From: Gemmatimonadota bacterium
GTDB taxonomy: Bacteria > Gemmatimonadota > Gemmatimonadetes > Longimicrobiales > Gaopeijiaceae
Reading direction: 5' to 3'
NCBI GenBank assembly: GCA_022826025.1
Contig: JAJDVR010000028.1
Span: 1-48,632, forward strand
Length of the DNA: 48,632 bases
This document shows, piece by piece, positions 39,236 to 47,270 of the stretch (position 1 is its first letter; each line of letters begins with the position of its first letter). Position numbers and translations under genes: made by a program. The notes under the pieces were generated by a model that ran no database searches, was not told where the DNA came from, and was given only the letters and a program-made list of their open reading frames with translations.

Positions 39236-39240
39236 CGGAA

Positions 39241-39522
39241 ATGAGTGCACTGGTCCAGTCGGTGGTACAGACATCGAACGAAATGCAGCATCAGTTGATC
39301 GCCCGCGCAACCGAAGATGCCGAATTCCGCGCTCAGCTTGTGGCGGATCCGAACAACGCTATCAAGCAGGAATTCGGCATCGATGTGCCTGACTACATCA
39401 AGATCCAGGTGCACGAGAGCGATGGCAGCGTCCTGCATCTCGCGTTACCGATCGGCCCCAACGTCGAATTGGACGAGGAGCGGCTGGAGGCGATCGCAGC
39501 CGGTCTTTGCTGCTGCGGCTGA
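39241..39522 (+). CDS. RiPP precursor with nitrile-hydratase-like leader and LCCCG core
   Basis: A 93-residue precursor. Residues about 14-75 match the leader family derived from the nitrile hydratase alpha subunit: LIARATEDAEFRAQLVADP, then IKQEFGIDVPDYIKIQVHES, then VLHLALP. The tail LDEERLEAIAAG is the usual recognition and cleavage region, with Ala-Gly (87-88) replacing Gly-Gly. What remains after cleavage is Leu89-Cys90-Cys91-Cys92-Gly93. Three consecutive cysteines are ideal substrates for a YcaO cyclodehydratase, giving up to three thiazolines. It is the only precursor seen and has a strong ribosome binding site. The short core is supported by motif position, but cleavage at an earlier site cannot be excluded. 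Confidence 0.92.
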   Translation: MSALVQSVVQTSNEMQHQLIARATEDAEFRAQLVADPNNAIKQEFGIDVPDYIKIQVHESDGSVLHLALPIGPNVELDEERLEAIAAGLCCCG

Positions 39523-39567
39523 TCGCAGTTCCGCCGTTGCCCTGTTGCAGCGACTCGCTCGCAGGTC

Positions 39568-40695
39568 CTACCGACCGGCTGCCGTAGCGGCGGCCGGGAA
39601 CGGGGGAAGCATCAGGACGAAAACGTAGGCCTTGGCCTGCGTGAAGCGGTCATCGGAAACCACCAGCTTGATGTGGTGGATGCCTCTGACCAGGAGCAGC
39701 ATGCTGCGGCGTCCGAACACCGCTTCCGCTCCCGACCAGGACGTGGCGAGCGCGGACAGTTTGTGCGGCACGGCGATGCCATGCTCGCCGATGCCGTCAA
39801 TGAGTGCCATCCAGGGGTCGACTTCCTTCACCCACTGCGTGTCGCGGGCGTAGAAACTCACGCCGAGCGCAGGTCCCAACCCTCCCTGGGCCGGGATGTC
39901 GAAGTGTGCCGCCAGATGGGCAAATGCGCCGCGTTCTTCCATCTCCGACACGAAGGGAGCGACGGCGTCGGGTCGCCCGGACCAGTCGGTACGCTCCAGA
40001 AAGGCCGTGAAATCACGGGTCTTCCTGAAGCCCGTGACCGCGATCCGAAATCCGTCGGACCGTGCCGGAAAGGCACCGACGGAACCGATGTGTGTGCCCG
40101 CAGGCATGGCCGAAAACAGGCGTTCGATCTGAAGGCGCTCCGAAGCCTCCAACGTCCAGCCGGCGGCGGCGGCCACGGCGGCGGCGGCGGCGCGCAACCC
40201 TTCGAGTCCCCGGACCGCTTCCTTGTTCGACAGCACGTCGGGAGCAGGATAGAGGAAGATCCCGGGGTCCGGTAGCGGTCCGGCGCATCCGGGATCGATG
40301 TCGTATTCGAGCATGAGCTTGGTGCCGCCGATTCGCCGGATCGCGGACTCTCGCCCCATCGTGCGCAGGAGCCGAAAGGCCGCAGCAGTGGACGGATCGT
40401 CGGGTTGCGTCCGGCACCATTTCTCGAAATGTGCGGCCGACAGGCTTCCCTCGAACAGCGCGACGCCCAGATCGGCCCTCCGCTCAGGTTCGTGCAGCGG
40501 CAACTCGAATCCGAATCCCGAGGTTGCCAGGCTTATGGGCAGCGCCCGCGCTCTTTCCAGCAGCCGGTCCCACCCGGTGCCGCCGATCAGCTCCGGGGAA
40601 ATGCGACTCCGAAACTGTTCCAGCAACTCGCCGACGGAGTCCGCCTGCGCAAGCATGTGCTTTTCGAGACCGGCTCGGCTTTCTTCGATGTTCAT
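39568..40695 (-). CDS. Unknown RiPP-locus protein, 375 residues
   Basis: Encoded 26 bases after the cyclodehydratase gene and converging with the precursor gene, so very likely part of the pathway. No signal, membrane helix or known catalytic motif is evident. Notable segments are SGFGFELPLHEPERRADLG near the N-terminus, LEYDIDPG in the middle, and a C-terminal GIHHIKLVVSDD followed by AKAYVFVLML. From memory, a similar His-His-Ile-Lys and Ala-Lys-Ala-Tyr ending occurs in uncharacterised proteins of other RiPP clusters; this is unverified. A tailoring or substrate-binding role is plausible. The start at 40695 is preferred because the open frame upstream runs into the YcaO coding sequence. Confidence 0.75.
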   Translation of the reverse strand: MNIEESRAGLEKHMLAQADSVGELLEQFRSRISPELIGGTGWDRLLERARALPISLATSGFGFELPLHEPERRADLGVALFEGSLSAAHFEKWCRTQPDDPSTAAAFRLLRTMGRESAIRRIGGTKLMLEYDIDPGCAGPLPDPGIFLYPAPDVLSNKEAVRGLEGLRAAAAAVAAAAGWTLEASERLQIERLFSAMPAGTHIGSVGAFPARSDGFRIAVTGFRKTRDFTAFLERTDWSGRPDAVAPFVSEMEERGAFAHLAAHFDIPAQGGLGPALGVSFYARDTQWVKEVDPWMALIDGIGEHGIAVPHKLSALATSWSGAEAVFGRRSMLLLVRGIHHIKLVVSDDRFTQAKAYVFVLMLPPFPAAATAAGR

Positions 40696-41385
40696 ACCAG
40701 TGCGGTCCGGCGTTGTGTCGATCAGGCGACGACCGGAACGGGATTGAGCTCCTCCTCCGAAAGGCGGCTCTCCAGCCAGCCCATCGAGACCGGGACATCG
40801 AACAGTCGCCCCGGAGCGAAACGTTCCCAGAAGTGACGCAGGCCCGGCACGATCACGCGTGCCACCGGCATGCCGATATCGGGCCGCGTCTGGTCGAGCA
40901 CGAGAAACTCCATGCCGCGGGCTTCGACCAGCGCCCGGCAGCACTCGACATCCTCCCGCGTGTCCGAAGTGTCGGGAACCGGGTAGTCCGATCTGCCGCG
41001 CCGCGCCGAACCGGATGCGGGCGCCAGGTAGGGATGATCCTTCAGCTTGCCCGCTCGCCACCACGACGCGCTCACCGGATCATGGACGGCGGCACCGACC
41101 CCGCCACGGGCAGGTCCGAGGATCCACTGCAGACATTGATTCAACTCGCACACCGCGCGCAGGGCGGCGATATGCGGATCCATGTGCGCCCCGGCGCCGT
41201 AGAGAATATCCTCCGTCTCCCCATCGGTTCTGCGGGAAACGGCCACGAAGACCGGAATCCCGAAGTCGCCGGTTGCATCCAGCACCCATATCTCGCGATT
41301 GCGCCGGCGGTAGTAATCGCGCGCGGACCCCAGGTACGCGTCGCCGAAGCTCGCCAGGTCCACCTCCGGCAAACGCAGCCGGTTG

Positions 41386-41387
41386 TT
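41386..41387 (-). other. Frameshift site 2 in cyclodehydratase
   Basis: On the minus strand the codons read TGG TGG TAA CAA. Removing one A of the AA pair gives TGG TGG TAC AAC CGG (WWYNR), the sequence expected in the family at this point. The insertion creates an immediate stop. Confidence 0.75.
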
Positions 41388-42434
41388 ACCACCAGATGGC
41401 GAAGGCGTCACGTTCCACGAGTTCGAGGAACCCCTGCAGGATCGCTTCCTCGAGCGTGTTGCCCGCCGCGCACCCGTTCGAGTCCGCCTTGAAACCGGGC
41501 CCGCAACCTTCCCCCACCGCCTCCATCATGCCGTAGAGTATCGACGTGGGAAGAAACCGGTGCCGCCCCTGCGTGAACGACCAGACGGGCGACCAGTCGA
41601 TCTCCGCATCCGGGTCGAGGCGTGGCGGCACGAAGTTGTAGGGATGACCGCGGGCGTTGATCCGTTGTGCATCGTCCAGCTGCCGGTCGCTGAACAACTG
41701 CACTTCATTCGGGGGGATGGCTTCGGACTCTCCAGCCTTCTCGAAATCCGTAAGACTTCTCCGGCAGCGGATTTCGTCGCCGTGAAAGGCGCCGGAGTAG
41801 CGCTCGACCGCCTCGCAAAGCGCACTGGCCTCCGACTGCGGCGGCGAACTGCCCTTCCCCGCGCTCTTGCTCCGCAGACTCCGTCGCAGTGAACGGAGCT
41901 TGCGGCCTCCAGGCGCGAGATTGCTGCCCGCCCAGTACACATGGAGCCACGGGTCGGTCTCCTCCGCGGTGCGGGTCAGCCACGTCACGACGCCGGTGAC
42001 CGGACTGACGAGATGGCGATACCGGGCCAGCGTCTTCTCGGGAGGCACCGAGCGGTGGCCTCCACTGTTGCGAGAGGCCTTCGGACTTGCCCGCAGCCGC
42101 ACCGGTTCCGCGGGGCGGTCGGCACGGTACAGGGCCTCGTCGCCACACGCGAGACACTGCGGGCGCCGCATCGCCGGATGCTGCGCGCTCCGGTGGGTGG
42201 CGACATCCAGGGAGATGGCGTGCTCATGGATGGGTGCCAGATCCTCCAGTACCAGCCACCTGGCGATCTCGGCCGCGGCCAGACCACACACGGCCTCGAG
42301 CACGGCGGGCTCGGCCGCCCGGGGCTCGAGGGCGGACGAGCCCTGGCCGAGGTTGCGCACAAAGCCGTGCACCTCCTGATGGCCCCGCAGGCGATAGGCA
42401 AGACACGCCCAGCAGGCGCCACCTTCACCGGGCC

Positions 42435-42436
42435 GG
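42435..42436 (-). other. Frameshift site 1 in cyclodehydratase
   Basis: On the minus strand CTTCCGGCCCGGTGA reads LPAR then stop. Removing one C of the CC pair gives CTT CGG CCC GGT GAA (LRPGE), which joins GPV to EGGACWACL as in related proteins. Confidence 0.7.
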
Positions 42437-43093
42437 AAGGACCGGTCCGAACAGCGGCTGCATGCCGTTCGGCCTGACGAGCACCCACGGCGTGCCCGAC
42501 TCCAGGAGCCGCCGATTGATGGAATCGTGCCGCTCGTCCAGGTAGTCCGAGCAGACCATCACGGCCAGCGAAGGACGGACGGCTGCCGCCTCACGGCCCG
42601 TTGGGACCCCGAAGCCGTCGAGCCGCCGGGCAAGCACACCGGCGTCCCCCGCCACGGCCACGGCAGCCGCTGCCAGGCGCTGCTCGGCCCAGCGCGGCGA
42701 GGCGCCGAGTGAGGACCAGTACGCCGCCCGCCCGGGAGCCATGACATAGTCACCTGAAACGACATACCCGCGGGATGCCAGCGCCAGAATCGCCGTCTGC
42801 ACATCGAGTGCTGAATGGGAAGGAGCCAGCTCGGCAGCAATTCCCTGCACCGTGCGGCCCCCGTCAAGGAGAGGCATGAGATCGCAATGGATCCGTCCCC
42901 GCAGCAGCGTGTTGAAGGTCTCGGAAACCAGCAGCACCTGTCCGTCCTCGATCATGTGGAACCCGAGGTGGGGCGTGAGCCGCGGCAGCTCGATGAGACC
43001 CCGGTCGGCGGATGTGGTTCGCTTCAACAGCCCGCGGGAATCGCCTTTCGACGACTGCTTCTCAATCATGCTGCTTCCGGCGGCTCCGTCGGA

Positions 43094-44485
43094 TCACGCC
43101 TGTCCGCTCGCGGCTGCGGAGCTGGCCGCGAAGGGCATGCCCGCCCTGTGGAACACGTGTCCCGGGTCGAATTCGCGCTTCCACCTGATGCCCCTTTCGA
43201 GCATTTCCCCGTAATGTTCCGCCCACCGCGCCGGACCATAGCCCACTCCGCCGGACAGATAGCTCTTGCCGCCAAGCCCCACCAGTGTTCGGTCCACTTC
43301 CTCCAGGTGACTCGCGAACTCGGTCGCCTGCGCACGCCGGGACCCACCGATCACGGTGAGGATCGAGTACGAGATGGACCGCTCCCCCGACGGACGCATG
43401 AACAGCGGGGCGTCAATCGCTTCACTTCCGATCGGGTAGAGTCCGGTCCAGCTCCAGGGGATGGGCGGGAGCGGGTGCGTTTCCAGCCACGGCTGGGCAA
43501 GCAGCGTCGGCAAGGCCTCCCACGGCAGGATCCAATCCCGCCATGGGTGGCAATGCAGCCAGCTGAAACTCCACGAAGGATACATCCCGGCGCGCCCCAC
43601 GCTGGCCGTATCCCTCGTGTATGCGTGCTCATCATGCCCCAGCCCGTGCAGCAGCCTGCCGTCGTCGGGCTTGTCATCGTACTCGAAGCCGGCGTGCAGG
43701 ACGATCAGGTTCTCGTCGCGCCGGATCTCCACCCGGAGATGATCGAAGCGGTCCGCCTCCACGATCTGCTCGAGTTCGCCTGCGAACCGGTCGAAGTCGC
43801 GGTAATGCAGCTCGTACTGCCGGAACCTTCCACCCGCCCTGCGGAGCCGAATCCACGCCTCGGTAATGATGCCGAACTGTCCCTGGCCACCCCTCACGGC
43901 ATCAAAGAGCTCTGCGTTCCGCTCGACGGAGCACCGCACTCGCTCGCCCGTACCGGTCACCACCTCAAGCTGTTCAACCTGCCCGACCTGGGCTCCGTAG
44001 CGATGCGATGTCGTGCCGATGCCCCCGGCGGAGAGGGTCCCGCCCACGGTCACCTCGCCAATGTCCGCGAGGACGCACGGTAGCCGCCGCGTACCACGCA
44101 GCGCGTCCACCAGCGCGCCCCACCGCACGCCGCCCTGTGCACGCACCAGCCCCGGGCCTGCCGGCCGGATTTCATCCAGACACGTCGTGTCGATTACGAC
44201 GCCACTATCCGTCAGGCTCTGTCCACCCTGCGAGTGTCCTCCTCCGCGAACGGCCAGCCTGACTCCGTCCATCGATGCGTGGCGCACGATGCGCGCCACT
44301 TCCTCCGCGCTCCGCGGCGTCACCACGGCCTCGGGCACCCGCGTGGCCATTCTCCCGAAGTCGTGGGCGTACGCTTCCCGATCCTCCAGGTTTGTGCTTG
44401 CGCCCGGCAGGAGATGGTCCTGGTCCGTCACGGTCCGGTCGTAGCTGCCAACTCGCCGCGGCTCGGCCTGATCGGAAGTCGCCAA
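43094..44485 (-). CDS. FAD-linked oxidoreductase (GHS motif, cytokinin dehydrogenase/berberine-bridge type)
   Basis: A 463-residue enzyme with the PCMH-type FAD domain: VTPRSAEEVARIVRHAS, then RGGGHSQGGQSL, where the histidine is the position often bound covalently to FAD, then GEVTVGGTLSAGGIG and GGQGQFGIIT. The C-terminus (KREFDPGHVFHRAG) is typical of cytokinin-dehydrogenase-like oxidases. It lies 24 bases upstream of the cyclodehydratase. No SagB-type FMN dehydrogenase is present, so this enzyme may oxidise thiazolines to thiazoles or otherwise tailor the peptide. The start at 44485 is TTG; a GTG at 44431 gives a more usual N-terminus. Confidence 0.85.
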   Translation of the reverse strand: MATSDQAEPRRVGSYDRTVTDQDHLLPGASTNLEDREAYAHDFGRMATRVPEAVVTPRSAEEVARIVRHASMDGVRLAVRGGGHSQGGQSLTDSGVVIDTTCLDEIRPAGPGLVRAQGGVRWGALVDALRGTRRLPCVLADIGEVTVGGTLSAGGIGTTSHRYGAQVGQVEQLEVVTGTGERVRCSVERNAELFDAVRGGQGQFGIITEAWIRLRRAGGRFRQYELHYRDFDRFAGELEQIVEADRFDHLRVEIRRDENLIVLHAGFEYDDKPDDGRLLHGLGHDEHAYTRDTASVGRAGMYPSWSFSWLHCHPWRDWILPWEALPTLLAQPWLETHPLPPIPWSWTGLYPIGSEAIDAPLFMRPSGERSISYSILTVIGGSRRAQATEFASHLEEVDRTLVGLGGKSYLSGGVGYGPARWAEHYGEMLERGIRWKREFDPGHVFHRAGMPFAASSAAASGQA

Positions 44486-44506
44486 CCGATCCGAACGAGA
44501 CCCATC

Positions 44507-44881
44507 CTAGTTCAACAGGGTGCCCGCGGCCTCGGGCGGAGCATGAAAGTGGAAGCGGGGGATCGGAGCGCGGAACAGGGAGCCGTCCCCCCGCCGGAAG
44601 TGGTAGAATCCCTCCATGTGGCCATTGGGACTGCGGAGCACGCAGAAGCTCTGGTAGCGGTGCGCCTCGCCCGGCCGCAGCACCGGGAACTCGCCCACCA
44701 CGCCCTCCCCTTCGACTTCGTGGTCGCCCGCCACGGGATCGTGGATCAGCCAGTGGCGCCAGAGTAGCTGCGCCGTCTCGCCGCCCACGTTCTCGATCGT
44801 GACGTCGTAGGTGAAGACGTACTGGTGGACGCGGGGATCGGAGTATCGGGTCGCGTACTCGGGACGAACCGCGATCGTCAT
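44507..44881 (-). CDS. apaG: ApaG-domain protein
   Basis: A 124-residue single-domain ApaG protein. The hallmark is VEGEGVVGEFPVLRPGEAHRYQS, with earlier VFTYDVTIENVGGETAQLLWRHW and the C-terminal PIPRFHFHAPP. The fold is an immunoglobulin-like sandwich; it has been linked to magnesium/cobalt homeostasis and nucleotide binding, but the role is not firm. The ATG has GGTGGAGG upstream. It ends 21 bases before the FAD oxidoreductase start, so it could lead that transcript, though it is probably a housekeeping gene. Confidence 0.92.
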   Translation of the reverse strand: MTIAVRPEYATRYSDPRVHQYVFTYDVTIENVGGETAQLLWRHWLIHDPVAGDHEVEGEGVVGEFPVLRPGEAHRYQSFCVLRSPNGHMEGFYHFRRGDGSLFRAPIPRFHFHAPPEAAGTLLN

Positions 44882-44991
44882 CGCGTCCGCCTCCACCGGC
44901 GGGCGGGCGCCGCCGCCCCCTGCCGGATTCGAGGAAACGCCGTTCCCCTCACTCGCCTGTTCCCGTCCGGGAGGTTCAGTGGGTCGATGGC

Positions 44992-45021
44992 TTCCCACAG
45001 TCGATCCGCGCTCGCTAGATT
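44992..45021 (+). promoter_or_regulatory. Possible promoter for the DinB-DoxX-DUF418 group
   Basis: In the 191-base divergent gap between apaG and the DinB gene, TTCCCA (44992-44997) and TAGATT (45016-45021) are spaced by 18 bases; each matches four of six consensus positions. The rest of the gap shows nothing else distinct. Confidence 0.3.
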
Positions 45022-45072
45022 GGTTCCTTGCCCTTCGCGCCCTTTCCAGACCCTCGCACAGGACACGCCGAC

Positions 45073-45564
45073 ATGCAAGGAGCCATGCTTCTTCCCGAAT
45101 TCGATCATGAGAGCCGGAACACGCGCCGGATGCTCGAGAGCATACCCGACGAGCATCTCGAGTACCGCCCCCATGAGAAGTCGTGGACCATGCGCGAACT
45201 CGCGACCCACGTCGCAACGGTGGGCGGCTGGACACGGCCCACCTTCGAGCAGGACGAGAGCGACCTGTCCCAGCCCTGGGAACCGCAGCAGTTCGCAAGC
45301 ACCGCCGAGATCGTCGCCGCGTACGACGCGACCATCGCCGACGCGCGCGAGGCCCTGGAAGCCGCCTCGGCGGAGACCTTTCAGGAGATGTGGACGCTCC
45401 GTTCCGGCGACACCGTCCATTTCACCATGCCCAAGGGGATGGTTTTCCGCTTTTTCGTCATGAACCACATCGTGCACCACCGGGCCCAGCTCGCCGTCTA
45501 CCTGCGCGGGTGCGACGCTCCCGTGCCGGGGATGTACGGACCTTCGGCCGACGAGGGCTTCTGA
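45073..45564 (+). CDS. DinB/YfiT-family metal-dependent protein
   Basis: A 163-residue four-helix-bundle protein. Three histidine ligands expected for the family are visible: MRELATHVATVGGW and NHIVHHRAQLAVYLR. The N-terminus (LLPEFDHESRNTRRMLESIP) and PHEKSWTMRELATH are typical. Members act as thiol-dependent transferases or have unknown roles. The ATG at 45073 is used; one at 45085 is possible. It precedes the DoxX-like gene by 41 bases, on the same strand. Confidence 0.87.
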   Translation: MQGAMLLPEFDHESRNTRRMLESIPDEHLEYRPHEKSWTMRELATHVATVGGWTRPTFEQDESDLSQPWEPQQFASTAEIVAAYDATIADAREALEAASAETFQEMWTLRSGDTVHFTMPKGMVFRFFVMNHIVHHRAQLAVYLRGCDAPVPGMYGPSADEGF

Positions 45565-45605
45565 GGCGGGGCTCGCGCACCAAACCACACCTGCAGGAGG
45601 CCGGC

Positions 45606-46025
45606 ATGAAGCGTTGGGGACTGTGCATACTGAGAATCAGCACGGGATGGCTCCTGGTCATGTGGGGGCTGGACAAGCTCGTCAACGTCGACCACGGAGT
45701 GGCGGTCGCCGACTCGTTCTACTTCGGGATCGGCAACAGCGCTCTCTTCCTCAACGTGTTCGGCGTGCTGGAGGCGCTGCTCGGCGTGCTGGTCGTGCTC
45801 GGGCTTTGGCGCAGGCGCGCGTACCCGGTGATGTTCCTCATCCTGGGCGTCACGGCGGTCGCCGTGTGGCGGTCGGTGCTCGACCCCTGGGGCTGGTTCC
45901 TCGAGGGCGCGAACGTGCTCTTCTATCCGTCGATCATCATCGCGGCGGGCGCCGCCGTGCTGTGGGGCACGATGGATGAGGACCACATCACCCTCGACCA
46001 CCGCATGGGCGGGGCCGGGAGCTGA
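45606..46025 (+). CDS. DoxX-like membrane protein
   Basis: A 139-residue protein with four membrane helices, starting LCILRISTGWLLVMWGLDKLVN, the DoxX-type first helix. The middle (FGVLEALLGVLVVLGLWRRRAYP) and last helix (SIIIAAGAAVLWG) complete the bundle. The ATG has CAGGAGG a few bases upstream. DoxX-family proteins associate with membrane redox systems, but no specific function can be given. The stop overlaps the probable start of the DUF418 gene. Confidence 0.75.
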   Translation: MKRWGLCILRISTGWLLVMWGLDKLVNVDHGVAVADSFYFGIGNSALFLNVFGVLEALLGVLVVLGLWRRRAYPVMFLILGVTAVAVWRSVLDPWGWFLEGANVLFYPSIIIAAGAAVLWGTMDEDHITLDHRMGGAGS

Positions 46026-47236
46026 TCGGGCGCACGGGTCCGGTCGCGTCCGGCGACCGCATCATCAGCCTGGATGTCCTGCGCGGCTTCGCCGTGCTCG
46101 GCATCCTGGTCATGAACATCCAGTCGTTCGCGATGCCGTCGGCGGCCTACACCAATCCGACCGCCTACGGCGACCTCACGGGGGCGAACCTGCTCACGTG
46201 GGTGGCGAGCCATCTGCTCGTCGACGAGAAGTTCATGACGCTGTTCGCGCTCCTGTTCGGTGCCGGTGTCTGTCTGTTCGCCGAGCGCGCGGAAGCCCGC
46301 AGCGGCCGTTCCGCCGGGCTGCACTACCGGCGCATGTTCTGGCTGCTGCTCATCGGCCTCGCGCACGGATACCTGCTCTGGTCGGGAGATTTCCTGGTGA
46401 CCTACGCGGTGTGCGGCTGCCTGGTATTCCTCCTGCGGAACCGCGCGCCTGCGGCATTGTTGGTCACGGGCCTGCTGGTCATGTCGGTGGCGAGCTTCCT
46501 CTCCGTCGGCTTCGGCTTGATCGCGCCCGCGCTCCCCGAACGGGAGACGGCGGACATCGCCGCCGCCTGGGCGCCGGCCGCGGCCGAAATCGAGGCCAGC
46601 CTGCGCGCGTACCGTGGCGACTGGCTGGCGCAGCAGGAACAACGGGTTCCCGATACCCTGATGATGCAGACTTCCGTCCTTCCCTTCCTCACGCTGTGGA
46701 GAGCCACAGGCGTCATGCTCCTGGGCATGGCGCTCTACCGCTGGCGAATCCTCGACGCCACTCGCAGCGACACCTTCTACAGCCGCCTGGCGCTCATCGG
46801 ATTCGGAGTCGGGACGCCCGTGGTCGCGGCGGGGATCTGGTGGAACTTCGCAGGCGGATGGAGCTGGGAGCGCTCCTTCTTTCTCGGCTTCCAGTTCAAC
46901 TACTGGGGAAGCCTGGCGATGGCCCTGGGCTACGTCGGTCTCGTGATGCTGGCGATCCGCCACCGGTGGTTTCCCGCGCTGCAGGCGCGCCTGGCCGCCG
47001 CCGGGCGCATGGCGTTCACCAACTACATCGCGCAGACCGTCCTGTGCACGACTATCTTTTACGGGCACGGGTTCGGGCTGTTCGGGAGCGTCGCGCGCTG
47101 GCAGATGCTGCTGGTTGTGTTCGGCGTGTGGGCGCTCCAGCTCTGGTGGTCACCGCTGGTGCTGCGGCGCTACCGCTACGGCCCGCTCGAGTGGGGTTGG
47201 CGTACGCTGACCTACGGGAGGATTCCGGGACGGTAG
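46022..47236 (+). CDS. DUF418-family membrane protein, probable CTG start
   Basis: A roughly 404-residue integral membrane protein. The conserved DUF418 start RIISLDVLRGFAVLGILVMN is encoded at about 46058-46117, so translation must begin before it. No ATG, GTG or TTG occurs in frame between 46022 and there. CTG at 46022 overlaps the upstream stop as CTGA, mirroring the ATGA junctions elsewhere, with GGGAG directly upstream. The C-terminus contains AGRMAFTNYIAQTVLCTTIFY and YGPLEWGWRTLTYG, diagnostic of DUF418. The function is unknown, possibly transport. Confidence 0.85.
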   Translation: MIGRTGPVASGDRIISLDVLRGFAVLGILVMNIQSFAMPSAAYTNPTAYGDLTGANLLTWVASHLLVDEKFMTLFALLFGAGVCLFAERAEARSGRSAGLHYRRMFWLLLIGLAHGYLLWSGDFLVTYAVCGCLVFLLRNRAPAALLVTGLLVMSVASFLSVGFGLIAPALPERETADIAAAWAPAAAEIEASLRAYRGDWLAQQEQRVPDTLMMQTSVLPFLTLWRATGVMLLGMALYRWRILDATRSDTFYSRLALIGFGVGTPVVAAGIWWNFAGGWSWERSFFLGFQFNYWGSLAMALGYVGLVMLAIRHRWFPALQARLAAAGRMAFTNYIAQTVLCTTIFYGHGFGLFGSVARWQMLLVVFGVWALQLWWSPLVLRRYRYGPLEWGWRTLTYGRIPGR

Positions 47237-47270
47237 GCGCGGTCCGCGAGAGGTTCTCCGGAGACGGTTC

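Larger units (their letters stand above)
40722..43069 (-). pseudogene. TOMM cyclodehydratase (leader-binding/E1-like + YcaO), two frameshifts
   Basis: Three consecutive frames encode one protein. Piece 1 (43069-42425) is the N-terminal leader-binding/E1-like part, from MIEKQSSKGD to LFGPVLPAR then stop. Piece 2 (about 42434-41386) resumes with EGGACWACLAYR, carries the zinc cysteines CWAC and CLAC, and enters the YcaO domain (VSPVTGVVTWLTR, ALCEAVERYSG, EAILQGFLELVERDAFAIWW) before TAA. Piece 3 (about 41385-40722) continues NRLRLPEVDLASFGDAY to NPVPVVA, close to the proline-rich YcaO tail. Removing one base at each junction restores family-like sequence and gives 2346 bases, 781 residues plus stop. 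The enzyme would convert core cysteines to thiazolines using ATP. As read, it cannot be made intact. Confidence 0.85.

Noticed and set aside
39500-39567. Intrinsic terminator between the precursor and the converging 375-residue gene
   Set aside because: Only a 5-base stem (CTGCG/CGCAG) and no T-run is present.
40696-41064. N-terminal extension of the 375-residue protein
   Set aside because: It would overlap the YcaO C-terminal coding sequence, and its composition is that of a shadow frame.
41380-42440. Programmed +1 frameshifting in the cyclodehydratase
   Set aside because: Two separate shifts would be needed, and neither site shows a known slippery or slow-stop context; mutation or sequencing error is simpler.
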